From positions 134,487 to 144,358 of the forward strand of contig CP070826.1 of the NCBI GenBank assembly GCA_020344435.1: 9,872 nucleotides of DNA, written 5' to 3'. This DNA is from Candidatus Bathyarchaeota archaeon. Its GTDB lineage: Archaea; Thermoproteota; Bathyarchaeia; Bathyarchaeales; Bathyarchaeaceae. The notes beneath the pieces are model-generated. The model searched no databases and was not told the DNA's origin. It saw only the letters and a program-made list of their open reading frames with translations. Below, piece after piece: positions 1 to 5,632 of this stretch. Positions within the stretch are counted from its first letter, which is position 1, and every line of letters begins with the position of its first letter. A program made the position numbers and the translations under genes.

Positions 1-108
1 GACAGTCGTTGCGGTTGAGAAGAGAGTGGTCATCAGCAAAAGCAGCATAGTAATCAAAATGATGCTCGTAGATGCAGAGTGGCATGTGGTTGAATTTCTA
101 TTTCCCAT
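1..108 (-). CDS. N-terminal fragment of a secreted or membrane protein (runs off left edge)
   Basis: Reading leftward from ATG at 108, an open frame of 36 codons continues off the window edge. The fragment has a short polar N-terminus (MGNRNSTTCHSASTS), then an uninterrupted hydrophobic stretch at about residues 16-36 rich in I, L, M, T and V, typical of a signal peptide or N-terminal anchor. A Shine-Dalgarno GGAGG lies at 121-125, 12 bases before the ATG, and a TATA-like box lies at 151-159. Together these make a real start likely. The gene is divergent from the tungstate operon, and the 223-base gap holds both promoters. The mature protein is not visible, so no function can be assigned. It could be a secreted partner of the transporter or unrelated. 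Confidence 0.6.
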   Translation of the reverse strand, partial: MGNRNSTTCHSASTSIILITMLLLLMTTLFSTATTV

Positions 109-150
109 GTTTCTTTCCTTCCTCCTTTTGCTTCGTATATGGACTGAACC

Positions 151-160
151 CAATAAAAAG
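151..160 (-). promoter_or_regulatory. TATA-like box for the left-edge gene
   Basis: On the minus strand this reads CTTTTTATTG. It is centred about 47 bases before the ATG at 108, which predicts a transcript start near 129 and a leader of about 20 bases. That leader would just include the GGAGG at 121-125. The assignment rests on consensus and spacing only. Confidence 0.4.
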
Positions 161-265
161 CATTCTGAAAGTTTCCTCTAGAAGAGAATCAGGTTAGACT
201 CAGAAGGCTGTGGCCGGCTGCAATTCCTCTTTCAAGCAGCGGTCTTCCATATTTGTTCACGTCAC

Positions 266-315
266 GTTTGACCATAGACTTTATTAGGTCGCTTTGTCGT
301 TGTGTACCGTCAAAC
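266..315. promoter_or_regulatory. Candidate split operator flanking the tup core promoter
   Basis: GTTTGAC at 266-272 and its exact reverse complement GTCAAAC at 309-315 are separated by 36 bases. Their centres are 43 bases apart, close to four helical turns. They bracket the TATA-like box, so they are placed as a repressor site would be. Exact 7-base inverted repeats can occur by chance, so this is a candidate only. Confidence 0.25.
279..287 (+). promoter_or_regulatory. TATA-like box of the tungstate operon
   Basis: CTTTATTAG is centred at about 283, predicting a transcript start near 309 and a 23-base leader carrying GGAGGT at 321-326. Inverted half-sites GTTTGAC (266-272) and GTCAAAC (309-315) lie directly upstream of the box and at the predicted start. 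A regulator bound there could block the basal transcription factors or the polymerase. Confidence 0.45.
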
Positions 316-331
316 ATAACGGAGGTATTGG

Positions 332-1315
332 ATGGGGCGATTCGGAGTTCTGGGAAAGATCTTCACGCTAGTCGCAGCGGTCGCCATCGTTTCAGTTGGG
401 GGAACAGCCTACTACATGCAAGTGTTATCAAGCAACAGGCTTATCATATCAACCACCACCAGCCTCTTCGACACAGGCGTCTTGGATAAGATCGAGCGGC
501 ATTTCGAAGATACGCACTCGATTGATCTCAACTTCCTTTCGGTAGGAACGGGTCTGGCGATCAAGTTCGCCGAGAGAGGAGATGTGGATATGATACTCGT
601 TCACGCGCCTACCAAGGAGTTTGCCTTTCTTGAAGGAGGATACGGTCTCTGCAGAAAGATCGTAGCCTACAACTTCTTCACGATAGTCGGGCCGGAAGCC
701 GATCCAGCAGAAATTGCTGATGTATCACCAGAAGAGGCGCTGACAAGAATCGCGAACGCTGGAAGAAGCGGCGAGACGACATGGGTTTCAAGAGGAGACG
801 ACTCGGGAACTCACATAAAGGAGAAGGGGCTTTGGAACAATGCAGGTTTTGACCTGACCACACTACAAGGAGAGAGCTGGTACATAGAGGCGGGTGCTGG
901 AATGGGAGAGACCTTGCTGATCACAGAGGAACATTCAGCATACACGCTCGCCGACATGGGAACGTACCTAAAGTACTTCAATGACAACCTAATCACCCTC
1001 AGATCGCTCGTGACCCAAGGTCAGCCACTGCTCAATGTCTACAGCGCCATAGCCGTGAATAGAACACTCCATTCTAACGCAAACTTCGATGGAGCCATAG
1101 CCTTCATCAAATTCCTTGTTTCGGAAGAAGGGCAACAAGTAATCAACGATTACGGACAAGACCTCTACGGACAGGGCCTGTTTTTTCCTGCCGCTAGACT
1201 TCTGGAGGAGAACACTAATTCAACATTGGCACAGTGGATCCAAGAATTCGCTTTCCTCAACGGTTGCGAGTGTCCACCAGAGTATCAGAATGGACAATTT
1301 CAACTCTACAGCTGA
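332..1315 (+). CDS. tupA: Tungstate ABC transporter substrate-binding protein, TupA-like
   Basis: This is the extracytoplasmic oxyanion-binding protein of a tungstate importer and delivers its ligand to the permease encoded next. Residues 10-30 form one hydrophobic segment with no lipobox cysteine, so the protein is probably held by an uncleaved N-terminal anchor or secreted. Family hallmarks in order: TTTSLFDTGVLD (41-52), the anion-binding start of TupA-type proteins; GTGLAIKFAERGDVDM (72-87); SRGDDSGTH (153-161); GMGETL (190-195); and AYTLADMGTY (203-212). The 327-residue length is somewhat long. The last 35 or so residues form an extension with a Cys-Glu-Cys-Pro-Pro motif (312-316). The ATG is supported by GGAGGT at 321-326, five bases upstream. 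Tungstate rather than molybdate is inferred from the TupA subfamily motifs. ModA and WtpA proteins are arranged differently. Confidence 0.9.
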   Translation: MGRFGVLGKIFTLVAAVAIVSVGGTAYYMQVLSSNRLIISTTTSLFDTGVLDKIERHFEDTHSIDLNFLSVGTGLAIKFAERGDVDMILVHAPTKEFAFLEGGYGLCRKIVAYNFFTIVGPEADPAEIADVSPEEALTRIANAGRSGETTWVSRGDDSGTHIKEKGLWNNAGFDLTTLQGESWYIEAGAGMGETLLITEEHSAYTLADMGTYLKYFNDNLITLRSLVTQGQPLLNVYSAIAVNRTLHSNANFDGAIAFIKFLVSEEGQQVINDYGQDLYGQGLFFPAARLLEENTNSTLAQWIQEFAFLNGCECPPEYQNGQFQLYS

Positions 1316-1332
1316 AGCTCTCGGGTGCAATT

Positions 1333-2028
1333 ATGTTTTGGGAAGTAATCGAGGCATTCAGGAAGGCGGTGGAATTGATTGTCTCATTTGATTCCACGGT
1401 TATTGAGATTACTCTGAGATCGATTTTTCTCTCGGGGACAGCAACACTCCTATCCGCTTTGTGGAGCCTTCCATTGGGAATCATGATTGGAATGAAGGAG
1501 TTTCTGGGAAAGAGCTTAGTGAAAAGCGTATTCAATGCGTTGCTTGGCGTGCCGACAGTTGCATTGGGACTGATACTCTATCTGATTCTTTCCAAGCATG
1601 GGCCTCTTGGCTTTTTGAGTTGGCTCTACTCTCCTCTGGCAATCATGCTGGGCCAAGCAATCTTGATCTCTCCCATATTGATCAGTTTCGTTGCTAGTGC
1701 TGTGGAGGCTGTAGACCCGCAGGTAATAGACTTGGCGAAAACCTTGGGTGCCTCAGAAACAGAAGCCTCAGTCGCTGTTTTGAGAGAGTCCAGAGAACCC
1801 GTCTTCTTGGCCATTGTTGCTGGTTTCAACAGAGCCATAGCTGAATTGGGAATAGCGTTGATGCTCGGCGGCAACATCGTTGGCTGGACAAGAGTTCTCA
1901 CAACCACCATAGCGTTGGAAACCGGGCGAGGCAATCTCGCACTTGCCATAGCCCTCTCGACGATCCTCCTTCTCATCGTCTTCTCTGTAAGCATTCTCAT
2001 AAATCTAATCGAGAGGAGACGCCGTTGA
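1333..2028 (+). CDS. tupB: Tungstate ABC transporter permease, TupB-like
   Basis: This is the integral membrane subunit of the tungstate importer. The 231 residues match the usual size of TupB permeases and contain about five or six hydrophobic segments. The ABC-permease coupling loop (EAA motif) starts at DLAKTLGASETEA and runs through GFNRAIAELGIALMLGGN, the part that contacts the ATPase. The upstream loop GVPTVALGL is also typical of this subfamily. The frame is open further upstream, but ATG at 1333 is preferred. It lies 17 bases after the tupA stop, yields a normal permease N-terminus, and has a weak GGGTG motif at 1323-1327. The stop overlaps the tupC start in a TTGA tetranucleotide, so translation of the two is probably coupled. 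Confidence 0.88.
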   Translation: MFWEVIEAFRKAVELIVSFDSTVIEITLRSIFLSGTATLLSALWSLPLGIMIGMKEFLGKSLVKSVFNALLGVPTVALGLILYLILSKHGPLGFLSWLYSPLAIMLGQAILISPILISFVASAVEAVDPQVIDLAKTLGASETEASVAVLRESREPVFLAIVAGFNRAIAELGIALMLGGNIVGWTRVLTTTIALETGRGNLALAIALSTILLLIVFSVSILINLIERRRR

Positions 2029-3086
2029 CAACTTCCGTTGAAATCAAAGACATAACCAAAAGATATGGAACTAGAACTGTGCTTGACACCCTCAACTTGG
2101 AAGTCGAGAAGGGTGAATTTCTAACCATTGTGGGTCCAAACGGAGCGGGAAAAACCACTCTACTCAGAATCCTGGCTTGCATTGAAAAACCAACGAAGGG
2201 AGAACTGCATATTGAAGGCGTCAAAGTGGATGATCGAAACCGGAATCAATTCAGGAGAAAGATAACTATGGTCTTTCAGAGAAACGTATTATTCAGCACA
2301 AGCGTCTACAACAACATCGCCTATGGTCTCAAGCTGAGAAACTGTTCAAAAGAAGAGACGAACAACAGAATCAAGAATGCGCTACGGTTGGTCAAACTGG
2401 AAGGTTACGAGACGCATCCTGCAAACAAGCTTTCTGGAGGAGAACAGCAGAGAGTCTCTCTTGCCAGAGCTCTAGTGCTTGACACTGAGCTTTTGCTGTT
2501 GGATGAACCCACAGCGAATCTGGACCCAGAGACCACATCAATCATTGAAGAAGCCGTCACACAAGTCAACCGAGAGCAGAACATCACAGTCGTGATGGCT
2601 ACACACAACATGTTTCAAGCGAGAAGGACCACGCGCAAGGTTGCACTGCTTCTCACGGGCAAGATAACTGAAGTCGGAACAGTCGATGAGACATTCGGGA
2701 GTCCATCCAAAAAGCTAGCCACTTTCACGAGGCTCGAAAATGTGTTCTCAGGAACTTCAAAAATCCTTGAAGAAGGAACATCTCTGATTGACATTGGAAA
2801 CGGACTGCATATCGAAGCGTCAGTGAGGAAGTCGGGGAAAATCCACATTTTCGTGAGATCGAAGGACATAATCCTCTCGAAAAGACCGCTGAATTCGAGT
2901 GCCAGAAACGTCTTCAAGGGCAGGATAGTTGGAATCACGGACTTGGGCTCTATAGTTGAGCTGAGGGCGGATATTGGGAAGGAGTTTGTGGTTCAGATAA
3001 CAAAGAGATCTTTTGGGGAGATGGCGCTTAACTTGGATTCGTATGTCTTTCTCACTTTCAAAGCGTCGTCTGTTCACGTAGTCTGA
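2025..3086 (+). CDS. tupC: Tungstate ABC transporter ATP-binding protein with C-terminal TOBE domain, TupC-like
   Basis: This is the cytoplasmic ATPase that drives tungstate uptake. All nucleotide-binding motifs are intact: Walker A GPNGAGKTT (37-45), Q-loop Gln85 in VFQRN, signature KLSGGEQQR (135-143), Walker B LLLLDEP (156-162) and switch His194 in ATHN. After about residue 235 a C-terminal region follows. Residues about 292-353 (from SARNVFKGRI onward) look like a TOBE/Mop-type beta domain, which in molybdate and tungstate ATPases can bind the oxyanion and inhibit transport. The start is TTG at 2025, overlapping the tupB stop and preceded by GAGGAG (2013-2018) at good spacing. At 353 residues it is longer than minimal TupC ATPases because of this domain. 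The last 13 bases overlap the convergent gene at 3074-3319. Confidence 0.88.
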   Translation: MTTSVEIKDITKRYGTRTVLDTLNLEVEKGEFLTIVGPNGAGKTTLLRILACIEKPTKGELHIEGVKVDDRNRNQFRRKITMVFQRNVLFSTSVYNNIAYGLKLRNCSKEETNNRIKNALRLVKLEGYETHPANKLSGGEQQRVSLARALVLDTELLLLDEPTANLDPETTSIIEEAVTQVNREQNITVVMATHNMFQARRTTRKVALLLTGKITEVGTVDETFGSPSKKLATFTRLENVFSGTSKILEEGTSLIDIGNGLHIEASVRKSGKIHIFVRSKDIILSKRPLNSSARNVFKGRIVGITDLGSIVELRADIGKEFVVQITKRSFGEMALNLDSYVFLTFKASSVHVV

Positions 3087-3319
3087 TTGCTAGGTGATTT
3101 TGCAGTCTGATTTTTGCTTTGTCTTTGGAGTTCGTACAGGATTACCAAAGCTTCACCTAAGGATACACCCAGTTCTACGGTTAGGTCTGCGGCGGTGATA
3201 TCTGGTTGTTCGTGGAGAACTACGTCTCTGACGTAGGCTTTGTGATGTGGGTACATGATCATGGCGTGGACTGTCTCCACGAGAACTGCCCACAAGGGAT
3301 TATCTATATATTCTTTCAT
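3074..3319 (-). CDS. Small hypothetical protein with a probable helix-turn-helix
   Basis: This 81-residue protein (M1 = ATG 3319) is not one I can name. Residues about 30-65, ending ADLTVELGVSLGEALVILYE, have the helix-turn-helix rhythm ('...xxLAxxLGVSxxxAxxIL...') of small winged-helix DNA-binding domains, followed by a polar tail of about 16 residues. The first 25 residues are more hydrophobic and include a His-Met cluster (HAMIMYPHH). The frame is open up to 3391, but ATG 3319 has GGAG at 3330-3333 with 10-base spacing and a TATA-like box at 3369-3374, whereas the upstream TTG and ATG have no ribosome site. Its tail overlaps tupC by 13 bases, so it could be a local regulator of tungstate uptake. 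That link is positional inference only. Confidence 0.55.
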   Translation of the reverse strand: MKEYIDNPLWAVLVETVHAMIMYPHHKAYVRDVVLHEQPDITAADLTVELGVSLGEALVILYELQRQSKNQTAKSPSNQTT

Positions 3320-3368
3320 ATCACACCGACTCCAACAGACATCTGTGTTAGTCAGTGAATCAGACTGC

Positions 3369-3374
3369 AAATAA
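3369..3374 (-). promoter_or_regulatory. TATA-like box for the small helix-turn-helix gene
   Basis: The minus strand reads TTATTT within AACTTATTTGC. Its centre predicts a start near 3345, leaving a leader of about 26 bases that carries GGAG before ATG 3319. The match to consensus is weak. Confidence 0.3.
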
Positions 3375-3507
3375 GTTTGCTTGCCCATCAAAAAAGGATG
3401 TGCACGAGATATTGTAGTGCCGCAACTTCATCAGATAGAGGCTATTCGAGATACATCTAGACTGGACATCCTCAACGTACCAAGGACAGGCATAGCTTGC
3501 CAACATG

Positions 3508-3518
3508 AAATATATCTA
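3508..3518 (+). promoter_or_regulatory. TATA-like box upstream of the structured region
   Basis: AAATATATCTA is a good archaeal TATA match. It predicts a plus-strand start near 3540, just ahead of the first repeated motif and stem-loop. No protein frame of useful length follows, which is why a non-coding transcript is suspected. Confidence 0.35.
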
Positions 3519-3567
3519 ATCACGCAATAAGCAATATTATTGGACTCTCATTCTAGGTTATCGTGGT

Positions 3568-3745
3568 GCTGAAAGAGAAGGGAGAAATTCTCACGGGCTT
3601 GGAAGGGAGTTTCCTTTATCCCTCCTTTTCTCTCTTCCAGGCCGTAGCGCCTTGATTCGGATTCTGGGTAAGAGATAAATAGGTCAGTTTATTAATTGTT
3701 GGCGAACGGAAGCTAGAACGCTGAAAGAGAAAGGAGCATATTTCT
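3568..3745 (+). repeat. Two direct copies of a purine-rich 24-26 base motif
   Basis: Copy one at 3568-3591 reads GCTGAAAGAGAAGGGAG, then AAATTCT. Copy two at 3720-3745 reads GCTGAAAGAGAAAGGAG, then CATATTTCT. The first 17 bases differ at one position. The copies start 152 bases apart. One lies just 5' of a stem-loop and the other inside the loop of the next. Confidence 0.6.
3596..3643 (+). repeat. Stem-loop 1 (14 base pairs, 20-base loop)
   Basis: GGCTTGGAAGGGAG (3596-3609) pairs along its whole length with CTCTCTTCCAGGCC (3630-3643), using two G-T wobbles. The pyrimidine-rich loop spans 3610-3629. The upstream purine-rich motif (3568-3591) could compete for the same pyrimidine-rich arm, giving an alternative fold. 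Confidence 0.6.
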
Positions 3746-3774
3746 AGAAAAGATTCATTCTGGCTTCCGTTCGC
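3702..3774 (+). repeat. Stem-loop 2 (12 perfect, 17 total base pairs, 39-base loop)
   Basis: GCGAACGGAAGC (3702-3713) is the exact reverse complement of GCTTCCGTTCGC (3763-3774). Pairing continues through one T-G wobble to AGAA/TTCT, giving a 17-pair stem. Inside, CTAGAA (3713-3718) could alternatively pair with TTCTAG (3741-3746). No obvious target-site duplication flanks it, so a transposon remnant is not favoured. Confidence 0.7.
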
Positions 3775-3815
3775 TCTCATACGCACACTCTTGTTTCTCG
3801 CTTCAATCTTAAATA

Positions 3816-3828
3816 TTTTTTGTTTTTT
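3816..3828 (+). terminator. Oligo-T tract, candidate plus-strand terminator
   Basis: Six Ts, one G and six Ts on the plus strand follow the second stem-loop by about 40 bases. Archaeal polymerases commonly stop at such tracts. It would close the proposed non-coding transcript. Another T7 run lies at 3878-3884. Confidence 0.35.
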
Positions 3829-3831
3829 ACT

Positions 3832-3862
3832 AAAAAATCTCCTTTGGATTGCCATTAAAAAA
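3832..3862 (-). terminator. Oligo-T tracts downstream of the Lrp-like gene
   Basis: On the minus strand, T6 runs occur at 3857-3862 and 3832-3837, about 55 and 80 bases after the stop at 3918. They are plausible archaeal terminators for the regulator gene. Confidence 0.4.
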
Positions 3863-3917
3863 GAAACAGGCACTGTCTTTTTTTGGATAGGGGATACTCA
3901 GGAAGGTTTCTAGGCTC

Positions 3918-5051
3918 TTACTTGGCAGTGATTTCTCTCAATGTCTGAAGTTTCTCTTTATAATCGAAGCTCCACTTGTTTCCTCTGAAGAACTCGTATG
4001 AGATTGTCTGGCGCTTGAATGAGGCAACATCGAGGCTTACGTATAGAAAACTTCCTATGAGCTTCTTCTCAGTCAAGCGATGTATTGAATCTATGAATTC
4101 GGAAAATTCAGTTTTAGGGGTATATGTATGAACCACAAGAGATTGTCTGCCAGCAACCTTTGCATAATTAAAGATGAAGGGTTTGTTCTGTAGGCTATTG
4201 GCAAACTTGGCTAGCTTTTCTTCCTTTTCGAAATCAATTATGAAGCAGCACATGTCAGATGTGGGAAGGGGATAGGGAACTGTTGCCACCTCATAATCAG
4301 TGAGGAGGCCGCGTTCAACGATATGTTTATGGTAGCGATATCCAACTCCCTGGGGTGTCATCTTCGCAGCTTCTGCCAGCGTCTTGAATCTGGCGCTCCC
4401 GTCCTTCTCCAATTCTTTCAGAATTAGTATGTCGACGTCATCGACTTGGATTTGATATGTTTCTGGGTCCTTGAGCTCTTGTGGGAACTCCTCGGATGCG
4501 TTCTGAATCTCATCAATCCAACGTTTCCACTGGAAGTTCCAGGATTTATCTTCAAAATCAAACCAGTCGAAATTCGGCGCAACCTCAGTGAAGTTGGTGG
4601 TGCGGTGGAAAATGTTGTGCGAAAACGCTTTCTGCCGCCCTGCTTTCTCCAGATAGTCTTCTAGTTCTCTTTCATACCTTGCTGGAATGGCAAAGATCGA
4701 GTAATATCCATCATACTTCCCATAACAGCGAACCATGTAGGTCCAATAGTCAAGATTATCAATTGCTTGCCGCAGCTTCTTCTCCTGTCCAAGCTTGGAT
4801 TCAGCAAGAAAAACCGCCTTCATCAACCCAAGCTTGGAGTAGTCCAAGTTGGCTCTTATCTTGAGAAACCCCTCTTCCATCAGCTTTTTTATGCGGAAAG
4901 TTACGGTTGTGGGAGGCAATCCAATAGATTTGGCTAATGCGACAATGTTTCTTGGACCATGCTTGCCAAGTCCTTCCAATATCTTTGCATTAGCTGAATC
5001 TAGCATCTTTAAGTATCGAAGCATCCATTCGTAGTCTTCGAGCTTACTCAT
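3918..5051 (-). CDS. Two-module Lrp/AsnC-like transcriptional regulator
   Basis: This 377-residue protein appears to contain two Lrp-type units in one chain. Winged helix-turn-helix 1 spans about residues 17-66 (IVALAKSIGLPPTTVTFRIK, then a wing ending GFLKI) and is followed by a ligand-type domain at about 76-165. A tryptophan- and aromatic-rich linker (159-180, including FDWFDF and WNFQWKRW) leads to helix-turn-helix 2 at about 202-256. That module begins with the classic Lrp phrase DDVDILILKELEKDGSARF and is followed by a second ligand-type domain to about 345. Ordinary Lrp proteins have about 150 residues and dimerise; this one could act as an internal dimer. ATG 5051 has AGGAGG (GGAGG at 5059-5063, spacing 7) and a TATA-like box at 5091-5100. 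Target and effector cannot be read from sequence. Confidence 0.75.
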   Translation of the reverse strand: MSKLEDYEWMLRYLKMLDSANAKILEGLGKHGPRNIVALAKSIGLPPTTVTFRIKKLMEEGFLKIRANLDYSKLGLMKAVFLAESKLGQEKKLRQAIDNLDYWTYMVRCYGKYDGYYSIFAIPARYERELEDYLEKAGRQKAFSHNIFHRTTNFTEVAPNFDWFDFEDKSWNFQWKRWIDEIQNASEEFPQELKDPETYQIQVDDVDILILKELEKDGSARFKTLAEAAKMTPQGVGYRYHKHIVERGLLTDYEVATVPYPLPTSDMCCFIIDFEKEEKLAKFANSLQNKPFIFNYAKVAGRQSLVVHTYTPKTEFSEFIDSIHRLTEKKLIGSFLYVSLDVASFKRQTISYEFFRGNKWSFDYKEKLQTLREITAK

Positions 5052-5090
5052 CGAGTTGCCTCCTATTGGAATTCTTCGGTCCCCAGAGCT

Positions 5091-5100
5091 TACTTAAAGT
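5091..5100 (-). promoter_or_regulatory. TATA-like box of the Lrp-like gene
   Basis: ACTTTAAGTA on the minus strand predicts a start near 5069, giving a leader of about 18 bases that contains AGGAGG. It sits directly after the stop of the upstream small gene, so the regulator probably has its own promoter. Confidence 0.45.
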
Positions 5101-5105
5101 GGGTA

Positions 5106-5333
5106 TCAGTGAGGCTTTACGTCCTCAACGGGATCTCCCATGATATCCATGGGTGGCCCTCGATCGGTGGGTTTCCCTTTGTGACGTGCCTCTTCGAGTA
5201 CCAAGGCAGGCCAAGAAGTCACCCCATCTAAGGAGGGGGGTACGTTACAGTACAAAATGGTGCTGCTGCAAACATAAACGATTGATAGAGCCACCAGACA
5301 GACTAGCAGGAGACCGGCGAGTCTTTCCTTCAT
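5106..5333 (-). CDS. Small single-pass membrane or secreted protein
   Basis: The product is 75 residues and I do not recognise it. A charged start (MKER) leads into a hydrophobic helix at about residues 5-24 (LAGLLLVCLVALSIVYVC), then a short polar, proline-rich domain ending in PVEDVKPH. That pattern fits a signal peptide or membrane anchor. ATG 5333 is preferred to ATG 5351, six codons upstream. The internal start has GGAGGAG at 5343-5349 with 9-base spacing and a TATA-like AGTAAAATAG at 5371-5380, while the outer start has no ribosome site. It lies 54 bases upstream of the Lrp-like gene on the same strand. Composition is ordinary and no homologous family is evident, so existence is moderately likely and function unknown. 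Confidence 0.5.
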   Translation of the reverse strand: MKERLAGLLLVCLVALSIVYVCSSTILYCNVPPSLDGVTSWPALVLEEARHKGKPTDRGPPMDIMGDPVEDVKPH

Positions 5334-5370
5334 TCGTTTTTGCTCCTCCATATGTAATTAAGTAGTCGTT

Positions 5371-5380
5371 CTATTTTACT
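5371..5380 (-). promoter_or_regulatory. TATA-like box of the small membrane-protein gene
   Basis: AGTAAAATAG on the minus strand predicts a start near 5349, right at the GGAGGAG ribosome site. This supports ATG 5333 as the start codon. Confidence 0.35.
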
Positions 5381-5506
5381 TTTCGCAGAAAATCCACAAA
5401 GACTTGCATAAAAGCCTAATCCTCTTCAGGCTAATTCAGAAAGAATCGCGGCGCATGCATTGATGGCGTCTAATCAGCATTTGATATAGTCCCGCATATT
5501 AGAAAG

Positions 5507-5515
5507 CATTAATTC
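5507..5515 (+). promoter_or_regulatory. TATA-like box in the leader of the metallo-beta-lactamase gene
   Basis: CATTAATTC, preceded by purine-rich AGAAAG, is centred about 26 bases before ATG 5538. It predicts a plus-strand start at or next to that ATG and a 95-base leader ahead of the nuclease-like gene at 5633. I see no better promoter closer to 5633. Confidence 0.35.
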
Positions 5516-5632
5516 TGAACTTGATTAACTCTACCGTATGCAATCGCTCCAGCAGAAAAGAAAGGCGCTCATAGGAGATACCGCCAACTGATGGAATTCT
5601 GAAAGGAACAACGGTGTGGAATAATTGGAAGC

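Larger units (their letters stand above)
3320..3917. other. 598-base region without a convincing protein gene; structured, candidate non-coding RNA locus
   Basis: The right half is AT-rich and I see no credible coding frame. It contains, left to right on the plus strand: a TATA-like element in AAATATATCTA (about 3508-3518); a 24-base motif beginning GCTGAAAGAGAAGGGAG (3568-3591); a 14-pair stem-loop (3596-3643); AT-rich TTTATTAATTG (3688-3698); a 17-pair stem-loop (3702-3774) whose loop holds a second copy of the motif (3720-3745); and the oligo-T tract TTTTTTGTTTTTT (3816-3828). A plus-strand RNA of roughly 290 bases from near 3540 to near 3828 would fit. I could not match it to SRP RNA, RNase P RNA, a tRNA or a guide RNA. 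Confidence 0.4.

Noticed and set aside
218..242. GCTGC/GCAGC inverted repeat in the divergent intergenic region
   Set aside because: Only five pairs with a long loop; expected by chance.
1234..1332. Upstream extension of the permease frame
   Set aside because: It would overlap tupA by 82 bases and add an arginine-rich segment foreign to permeases. ATG 1333 gives the expected N-terminus.
2615..2938. 107-residue minus-strand open frame inside tupC
   Set aside because: Shadow of the tupC coding frame with no independent signals.
3320..3391. Upstream starts (TTG 3391, ATG 3388) for the small helix-turn-helix gene
   Set aside because: No Shine-Dalgarno motif precedes them, while ATG 3319 has GGAG and a suitable TATA-like box.
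3360..3440. Box C/D guide RNA on the minus strand (CTGATGA ... TTGATGG ... CTGA)
   Set aside because: The C box lacks its purine, no D' box is visible, spacing is too long and there is no terminal stem.
3590..3650. SRP RNA helix 8-like GGAAGGGAG
   Set aside because: Resembles the conserved GGAAGG apical sequence, but the closing C-C pairs and the internal-loop AGCA are missing and the two ends do not form the long SRP closing helix.
3616..3873. 85-residue open frame on the minus strand across the structured region
   Set aside because: No ribosome site, low-complexity Lys/Phe/Ser-rich product with no recognisable domain, and it coincides with inverted repeats and T/A tracts that better explain the sequence.
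5455..5520. Box C/D guide RNA on the plus strand (TTGATGG ... CTGA)
   Set aside because: C box is off consensus, internal boxes are very degenerate and no closing stem exists.
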